From: Paragonimus westermani
Taxonomy: Eukaryota > Platyhelminthes > Trematoda > Plagiorchiida > Troglotrematidae
Direction of reading: 5' to 3'
DNA: 64,000 nt
Assembly: GCA_008508345.1 (NCBI GenBank)
Contig: QNGE01001031.1
Span: 50,951 to 114,950, forward strand
Positions 56,400 through 64,000 of the stretch are shown one piece after another (position 1 is the stretch's first letter; the number at the start of each line of letters is the position of its first letter). The notes below the pieces were generated by a model. It saw nothing but the letters and a program-made list of their open reading frames with translations, was not told the origin of the DNA and made no database searches. The translations under genes were made by a program, and so were the position numbers.

Positions 56400-58242
56400 G
56401 TTACGAGCACGTTACCGCACCATGAGTGGTGAATCAAGCAGCCGGGAGCGCCACACACATTTGTGTGTGCGCGCTTAACAAGACAGCAGCCATTGCTAAA
56501 TCCAGTGTCGGAATTGTCCTGAGCATGTGCACAAAAGAGGTGCTGTATCACTGGATACCTGTTAAACTAGAGTGTGCAATTACAACATCAAAATGTGCCC
56601 ATCCTAAGCGCTATTTGTTTGCTATTGCGTTACACGCTTCCGTAAACTGGACAGTCAAAGATGAATTCTGTCAGAAGATTGATAACCTTCTGCACATCAC
56701 AAGACAAGCGGAAATGACATTACGGGCTGGAGACTCGAACGCCCACATACACAAGTCAAGTGGTAACGAGCGCGAGCAAGGTAACCAACGCCCTTATGGT
56801 ATTTGTCAGAGAGAACACGATGAATGTCTGCTTCAGTTTTGTCATGCTAAGTCTGTTCCTAGCGAGTATAAATTTCTAACACTCCAGACGTCAATGCACT
56901 ACCTATAGACCCCTGTCGTCGAGTCGACTGTGAGCAAAGACTGGCAACACAACTGAGAGCCACCAATAGCGTGGTTGTTTGGGAAACTATAAATCAACCT
57001 GGATTTCGAGCATACAATATTCTGTGCTAGGTTCGCTCTGTCCTTCGATGAGAGGCTAGTTTATTGCCAAACAAATTAATTTATCGAACCCAATAAATAT
57101 ACAGACGACCTACACGTATTAGAATGGGGCTGCCTTTGTTCTGGGATTCCGCTCACCGTAAAGCATTGCGGACAAGTGAATATACGCTCAAAAGGTCCTA
57201 CACATGTGCGTAACTACCGCTCGTTCAGTTGTTAACTGCTATGGCTTTGCTTTAACCTTGTACGCAGGCTGGAAGTCCGTCTGAAGCGAGTATAATTCAG
57301 TTTGCGAGAATACCACCTTGGAACTCCGGAATCAGCTACGACGGGATTCATGCGACCTAGTGAACAGAATACGCCACCGAGCCGGAATAAGCTGTTGTTA
57401 CTGAGAATTCGCGAAGGTAGGATGAAGACAGATGTGGGTGAGGTAAGTTACGAAGCAAACGATGATCCTATTCATAACCCGCAATGACGTTCAAGAATCT
57501 AGACTGAACACTTCCAACATCAGTTCAACCCGTAACACGCGCTGGAGAGTGTACATTCGCGCAACCACTGTGCCGTACTCGTTAGTCTGGATACAGCTGC
57601 ATGACCTTCAAATTTCCACTTCAGATCAGCCTCTTGAAATATCATAGAGAGCCCGAACAAGATGAATCCCTCTCGGCTTCTTTTACAGACGGGAATTAAC
57701 GCCTACTATCAATCAGTTAAATCGTTTGGAAATATTATCGGATGTGAACCAGAGAACAGCAAATTTGAAGCCTGTTACGTAAAAAGTATTCTGTGGTCAC
57801 AGTCCTTCGTAAACTGAACGTAAAGCGAGTAGCACGATTGAGTATCGCTCTCGGAGTGGCTGCCCGACGCGTGAACTCCAACATCTATTCAGAAGAACTA
57901 CAATCGAAGTTCCAACCATAATGAAGGTATCTGGTTTCATTGTGAACTTTGCACTCCGGAAATGTTTACCAACAAAAGGTGTGGTTGACAATTATCTCTA
58001 CATCACGAAACCAGTTCGCAGACAGAATAGAGCACATGATAGCTAGTCGCTTAATCTTAACACCTCGAGCAAGATGCGAAAACCACACCTTATATATGCA
58101 AACATGCAAAAGACGATAACAGATAGTGAGCTGCAGCAGACCAACAATATATAGACGAAATTATTGTAAACCGTGAGTGCTCATGGGTAGGGGGGGACGG
58201 TGCCAAAATGTTTTACACGGACTTGGGACTTCCGTTCGTCAG

Positions 58243-58874
58243 TCTAATGTTCACACCTCTCAAGTAAAAGACTTCGTTGCTAGACGGGCAAAACCTGTCA
58301 ACATTAACGCTAACACTTGTTGGTGAATCCTTGGAGATACTAGAGGTGGCGCTTGTCAGCTTACAACATTTCTGGCGCCCACACGGTCTCAGTCTTGCGT
58401 TGAAAGGCCGAGTGTACGTTGTCAATGTATGGGATGTTTTGTTGTACGGTTGCGAAAATTTGGTCCATCTCGCTCAGGATCTATTCACTTACTATCCGTT
58501 TTCGGCCGTCAGCCTATCCGAAGCATTTGCGAGGTGTGGTGCGAACACAGTATCATCAACGCTGAAGTTCAGCAGTGTGTCTTCGAGACGGACAGACTCT
58601 GTTGACCACCAAGCTTGATGGTCGTCTCGTCCCTTAGGCTTCGTTTGGTTGAACACATGCTGTGAATCCCAGCACACAGTTTACCACGTCATGGCTCGTT
58701 TAGGGGTTAAGCTGGATGCGGTAGCTTGGAGGTTAAAGTATGACTGGGGTTCTGAGCAAACAGACAGTGACATTAGAGAGTGTTTCAGTGTAGAGTTTCC
58801 GGCTTCATGACTGATGTTGAAGAAACATGAAATTCTTTCGTTTCTGAGGGCTGTCTGACAGGGCGTTTATGTTA
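58243..58874 (+). repeat. Tandem duplicate of RTE thumb region, unit 1
   Basis: 632 bases almost identical to unit 2. It encodes LVGESLEILE-VALVSLQHFW then KGRVYVVNVWDVLLYGCENL, the RTE block 'AF.NLRHLWRR..I.L..KGRVY...VRSVLLYGCETWP'. It lacks 79 bases present in unit 2 (removed at an AGAG match) but keeps 50 bases that unit 2 has lost. Confidence 0.9.
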
Positions 58875-59535
58875 TCTAATGTTCACACCTCTCAAGTAAA
58901 AGACTTCGTTGCTAGACGGGCAAAACCTGTCAACATTAACGCTAACACTTGTTGGTGAATCCTTGGAGATACTAGAGAAGTTAATCTATCTTGAAGGCTG
59001 GATCACCGCGGATAGAACGTCTGATAAAGTCACAGATCGTACAACCAAACCCAGAGGTGGCGCTTGTCAGCTTACAACATTTCTGGCGCCCACACGGTCT
59101 CAGTCTTGCGTTGAAAGGCCGAGTGTACGTTGTCAATGTATGGGATGTTTTGTTGTACGGTTGCGAAAATTTGGTCCATCTCGCTCAGGATCTATTCACT
59201 TACTATCCGTTTTCGGCCGTCAGCCTATCCGAAGCATTTGCGAGGTGTGGTGCGAACACAGTATCATCAACGCTGAAGTTCAGCAATGTGTCTTCGAGAC
59301 GGACAGACTCTGTTGACCACTAAGCTTGATGGTCGTCTCGTCCCTCAGGCTTCGTTTGGTTTAGGGGTTACGCTGGATGCGGTAGCTTGGAGGTTAAAGT
59401 ATGACTGGGGTTTTGAGCAAGCAGACAGTGACATTAATGAGTGTTTCAGTGTGGAGTTTCCGGCTTCATGACTGATGTTGAAGGAACATGAAATTCTTTC
59501 GTTTCTGAGGGCTGTCTGACAGGGCGTTTATGTTA
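58875..59535 (+). repeat. Tandem duplicate of RTE thumb region, unit 2
   Basis: 661 bases. It keeps the 79-base block encoding EKLIYLEGWITADRTSDKV, the RTE 'FTYLGS.I...G...DEI' region, at about 58978-59056. It lacks 50 bases that unit 1 has at about 58651-58700, removed between two CGTTT copies. The two units differ otherwise by only scattered bases, so the duplication is recent compared with the element. Confidence 0.9.
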
Positions 59536-61339
59536 TAGATCTGACATGGTCGTTTCTTTTTTTCTGCATAAAACTTTTCCCACATTTACTGCCACACGTT
59601 TACTATTTGCGTAGTTTTTATCCAAACGCCATCGTTGGGCAGTGAAGTTGTGTTACTTCTAAGTAGAGCCAAGGTCGCTCGCAGTTAGGTCTCGTGCCAA
59701 TTACCAGCTCTTCCGTAGCACGTCTCAGTAACACTAACGTAAAACTGTTGAGTAGAACTGAACTACAGAGCGGTAACGATTACGTCGGGTTTGGGAATTC
59801 GTAATCACCTACACGGTGGAGAGAAATGTCATCCAACATGGTGGAGTTCCGCAGCCGATTATTTTCACGCACTGGGCCATGGAATCGAGAAAACCACAAC
59901 AGCAATAGTCTGGATGGCACTGGGCAATCTCAATTTATTGGGAAAACATCTCCTTACGGAAGTACAACAGTATTTACGATTTTGAATGAGCGACAGGCGT
60001 TCTTGTGTTTTCATTGCCCAGCTCGTTGCTACGTTCCGCAACCTTGCATCCAGCAGCTCAGTCGTTTGAATCTGATACGCATCAAACCAGAAGCCAGTCG
60101 CCGTCTCTGACTGGTTGGCGCCGGACGATCCTAATTCCGTCTGCAGCGCCTTTGTGTGCGAACTCTGATTGATTGGACTCTCTCCAATCAGAAAACCGCT
60201 TCAGTTCAATCACATTAAAGCTATGCGCCTGCACAACAGATTGCTCGTATTCCAAGTTTTCTTCCGCACTCCACACTCTAAGTCATAAAGGAGTGGACAT
60301 AGGGGCTTTCAACGCTCACCTACCTTGGCAATCAACCTTTGGGATCATTTGGTGGATTCCTCATTACAGAGAGGATTGGGAGAGTAAATGAGTTCGAACG
60401 GGAAGTTTTGGAGCTCTCGCCGTAATGTCGTAGTTCAGTTAATACGATGCTCCTTGTGTTTGAGCATACTGTTTCTGTACCCGAATCAAATACAACTGAC
60501 CCCAGATATTTTGCAGGTGTTTCTGAGTGAGAAAGCGGATGAGAAACGGCAACGGATTGGGTCTCAAATATCTGAATAAAAAATCCGACACTTGTTCTGA
60601 GTAATTTTCACATCGATGCTAAGAGGCCGTTACGATAGCACCAAATCCATCTGTTCTATCAGACCTTTGTACATTGCACGGTACAAATGGCATCCAGCTA
60701 ACAATGTTGATTTCAGTGTACATCAACATGGTAAACAAGCTGTAAATCACAGTTCGCAGAATAGACGAATTCCGCCAGTTGGATAGAAATGGACAAGAGG
60801 GTCCCCAAAATATGAGTGGATGTTTCTCGCAATGACAATTTCGCGGAGATTAAGACAGGGTTAAACAAAATTGAGTGGTCCGAAACCATCACCACTCACC
60901 CTAGATAATCGTTGAGATTTCGTCACAGAAGAAACCTCCGAATTCGTCAACAATCATGCTCTAAGGAAGTGTCCCCGATGAAGTTAAAAACCGGTACCCA
61001 CTGAAAGTGAAACCAATCGTCTGGTTACACAAAAACGTTTCGCATGCAACAGTTAAAAGATAGAACAAACTGAAGACGCGTGTGTCCAGTGCCACACCTG
61101 CCATAAAAAAACGGTATGCTATTGACGGTTTCCTACTCAAAAGTTGAATGTGAATCCAGATATTTTCATACAATGTAGTCACACAACACACGAGAAGCAA
61201 GGTTGGTAGTTCGCACTTTCAATCCTCTGGCATATGTATCGGTACAGATGTAGAGATCGCCAGCAACAGCCAGAGTACGTAAGCATGCATCCGCGACACA
61301 CAGCAACTTAGCCTAATCATCTCTATTACCAGTTTCACA
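59536..61339. other. No assignable gene
   Basis: Several short open frames occur on both strands (59791-60110 +, 60173-60391 +, 60713-60895 -, 60961-61200 -). The minus frames could be upstream exons of the candidate minus-strand gene, but I could not support any junction. Confidence 0.25.
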
Positions 61340-62507
61340 ACCCATTAACCCAAAACTCACTTGGTCCGGACTTAATGTACACGGTAATTTTCAAAAGCTG
61401 AACCAAAAATTACCAGAACCGCTAGCAGTACTTTTTAATCGTTCCCTGAAAACAGATAAGCAACAGAGAGCCCAAAAACTGTTCACAAACATACCTATCT
61501 TTAAGAATGGATGCAGAGAGGATCAAATTAACTGTCAACCAATAATGCTGCTTCCGGCTACCTTCAAAGTACTGGAGAGCTTACTAGACGCGTCGGTCTG
61601 AGCCCAGGTTGTAAATCTCGAACTTATCACCTACGAGCAGCATGGCTTCCGTGAGCGATATTCCTAGGACATGAATCTGTTGATTGCTTGTAACTTTAGG
61701 ACGAAGGCTCCTACGCTGAACTGACCAGTGACACAGTTTACCTCAGATTTTTTAAAGTTTCTGCCAAGTAGGATTAATCCACCTAACTACAGGATCTTCA
61801 CAATTTCCGCTTTCATGGGTGATTAATCAGATGACTTGAAGATTGTCTAACCAAAATTAGACTCATTATCAAGGTGAACGGACAATTCTCCTCATGGCTC
61901 ACTACCAACAGCTGTGTTCTGGAAAGACCCACCTTAACACCCTTGCTGTTCATATTTTTTGTTCCTGAACTACATAACATAAACGAACCACCGATACTGC
62001 CCTGAGTCGATGATAAAATTCTGGCAAATGCACGGAAAATGTGATAACCCTAAAGGACAAGTTAAACTATCTGAACCATAGAAAATAACCTGCCACCCAA
62101 TGTCAATAAATGTGAAGTCACGCACGTTCGCCATCGACATCGCGCTATCTGCTGCTTTGGTGACACGAAGCTATCTGTGCCAATATGTGAGCGAGACCTA
62201 CGGACAATGGTAGCAGACGGTTTGAGTTTGTCTAAAAATTGTGAAACCGTGGCTAAAAAACAGACAAATAACTCTGAACCTCTTAAACATAATTACGGGG
62301 CATTTCGCCCCGATGTGCTTCCCACGATGGTCGCCTCTAGTTAGAAGAGAATTGGCATTCACTGAAAGCGCTCAAGGAGGGGTCACCAGAAGAATCGCGG
62401 GGCTCAGGAAAATCGCCAGAACCGAGTTCTCAATGATCTACAAACACCTCAGGAGACAACTAATTCTTACACCCAGGATCATCCAGAGGCATCTCTGTTC
62501 TCAATAA
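61340..62507 (+). pseudogene. CR1-like LINE reverse transcriptase relic
   Basis: Plus-strand pieces in the CR1 order: LPEPLAVLFNRSLKT, IPIFKNGCREDQINCQPI then MLLPATFKVLESLL, and YEQHGFRERYS. A VDD catalytic remnant follows near 62010, then LPPNVNKCEVTHV, FGDTKLSVPICERDLRTMVA and DGLSLSKNCETVAKKQ. The piece GGVTRRIAGLRKIARTEFS near the end matches 'RRATK.I.GL..L.Y..RL'. Each is interrupted by stops or frameshifts. The 5' endonuclease is absent. Confidence 0.8.
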
Positions 62508-64000
62508 GCAAGGGTGAGCGTCCAGGGAGCACTTGCTAAAATTGAGTTATGAAAAAGAAAGGTTACTTGGTAGACAGAACTCATTTATAATTAGGGTCTG
62601 TTCACACTGGGACGCAAAACCTAACTCTGTGGCTACAACTGAATCGGTTGAGTTGAAAAATTTTACTCAATTGGCGTACATGTGAGAGGCAATCCGGACA
62701 AGTCTCCATTCTACCTAAGTCCCCAAGGCCAATAAATCCGACGGACTGTTGTTCAGTGAGTTACAGTGCTCGTTGTGGATACGATTTCGCGCTGGAAAGT
62801 TTCTTGAAGTTTCCTTTTAACTTACCTCTTATCACTTACTTGTCTACACCTATGAATGGTCATGCAAACACACACACACACACCCGATCAACATAAAAAC
62901 AGAAACATACAAGGATATTTTCTACCCGCGTAACGACCTATGGAACGCATGATAAACAATGTGTTGAGGTTGATCACGTTACGACCGAGAAATCCAACGG
63001 GGCGGGTGGCAAAAACGAAAATGTTACGTAACCACTGCTCTACAGACGTAAAAACTTGCTAGGCGTACACTCAAGCCGTCACTCACCAGAAGCCAACGAG
63101 CTACCGTGTGGCCAGTACGGTGAAGATAGTCAATCTCAGTTTGCTTCCTAACGGTCGGACAAACATCTTCGGATTTGGACAACGTTGTGAAAAGATTGAG
63201 ATTGGCCAAGCCAGAGCACACCTCTTCGAGCCTTGTCAGATTCATGAAAGTCCAGGAAAGCAATCGGAACACAAACGTTAATCCCGTCTGTGTACCGTTC
63301 GGATCACCTAGGAGATGCGGACCAGTGAAGAGGAAATTTAGCTTAAGCAGTTATTCAACCAGCCCACAAAAACAACGGTTTCATAGATGAATTCATTACA
63401 ACTCACCGTGGAGGGGTAGGGACAGTAAAGAATGTAACGGGCGAGGTCCTGGACTCTTAATGCCAGCCGGTAAAATCGACTCCGTGCAACTTAAACTAGC
63501 CGTAAAAACACTGATCAGCTGACAGACGAGTTGGAGTTGTTGGGTTTCACAAAGCAGGTGCTCCAGACCAATAGAACTACGCTGCGAGGACACAGTTGTC
63601 GATGGTCGAAATTCATTTCCGAGCACACTGGCGTCATCCACGATAACGGTGGACAGGAAATTGAGTGTATGTCGTACGATTCGCGCCTGAACCACCTCCC
63701 GTTGGAGTGTGGAATATCTACAACCGAAGGAAGAACATTGATGATATTAAGGACCGGAGTTTCTTAGCCTGTAAGTGGACGAAAGATAAACTAAAAACAT
63801 CATGGCTGAGAGATCAAGAGGGTTGGGGCGAAACTGATAGTGCAACGAGCAAAGCATACATATGACAAAAATGAACAACAGTAATGTGAAGAATGCCCAA
63901 AGTCTCAAAGGCAGAATGACATTTCTACCATAGTGAAGAGCTTTAGGAATGATTTCTCCGACCGGTTGGTTTAGTTAATGCTTTGCCAGTGTTCAGTTGT
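62508..64000. other. No assignable gene
   Basis: Open frames at 63396-63695 (-), 63531-63767 (+) and 63024-63272 (-) overlap each other on opposite strands. I recognise no domain in them. Confidence 0.25.
62868..62884. repeat. (CA)n microsatellite
   Basis: A run of about eight CA units. It is the only clean dinucleotide repeat seen in the last part of the window. Confidence 0.9.

Larger units (their letters stand above)
56400..59535 (+). mobile_element. RTE-type non-LTR retrotransposon, copy with duplicated 3' part
   Basis: The endonuclease remnant at 56426-56890 reads YHWIPVKLECAITTSKCA, then VKDEFCQKIDNLLHI and LRAGDSNAHIHKSSG, where GDFNA is the normal catalytic block. A linker scrap at 57420-57490 (MKTDVGEVSYEANDDPIHN) matches the RTE linker 'VSE.I.EADG.PIHN'. 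The polymerase palm is missing. The thumb region appears twice in tandem at 58243-59535. It is dead. Confidence 0.7.

Noticed and set aside
56339..56551. Minus-strand frame at 56.4 kb as a possible upstream exon of the minus-strand gene
   Set aside because: It lies antisense to the RTE endonuclease remnant, which explains the open frame.
63396..63767. Overlapping frames on both strands near the window end
   Set aside because: Both are open over the same bases, neither has a known motif, and no splice context could be shown.
1..64000. CRISPR arrays, prokaryotic operons, rRNA or tRNA genes
   Set aside because: No regular spaced repeats, no Shine-Dalgarno-led gene strings and no cloverleaf or rRNA block were recognised. 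All solid genes are spliced.

Overview
The window looks like a piece of a large, transposon-rich flatworm genome, most likely a trematode (fluke). Three things suggest this. A conserved animal splicing gene is cut into eight coding exons by introns of about 1 to 5 kb. The spaces are filled with decayed BEL/Pao and Gypsy LTR retrotransposons and with RTE, CR1 and Penelope-like fragments of the kinds common in trematodes. There are no operons, bacterial promoters or CRISPR arrays. The species assignment is inference from these families.

Layout. Positions 1-18.7 kb are nested and decayed retroelements: the C-terminal end of a Gypsy integrase (+, 1-465), a BEL/Pao element on the minus strand (about 738-6350) flanked by LTR-like direct repeats, an isolated Gypsy gag (-, 7715-8161), an RTE 3' scrap (+, 10.3 kb), a second Gypsy element (-, about 12.2-16.1 kb) and an RTE non-LTR copy (+, 16.25-18.74 kb). 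From 18.75 to 22.6 kb I recognise nothing. Another RTE fragment (22.6-23.2 kb) lies just upstream of the main gene.

The main gene is PRPF31 (U4/U6 snRNP protein Prp31), plus strand, 23635-48581. All eight coding exons could be placed. Every junction is GT-AG, the phases agree throughout, and the joined frame is 532 codons plus stop. Its introns carry further transposon debris: an RTE copy in intron 4, and a Penelope-like fragment and an RTE tail in intron 5.

Downstream and convergent with PRPF31, the minus strand at 50578-55537 holds seven candidate exons that join in one frame to a stop. I could not identify the product. Beyond it lies an RTE copy (56.4-59.5 kb) whose 3' part is tandemly duplicated, with a different deletion in each unit, then a CR1-like LINE relic (61.3-62.5 kb). 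The last 1.5 kb has only a short CA repeat.

Functionally, the only confidently active gene is PRPF31. The retroelement coding regions all carry stops, frameshifts or missing domains and look dead. I found no convincing previously undescribed system; the best new lead is the unidentified minus-strand gene.
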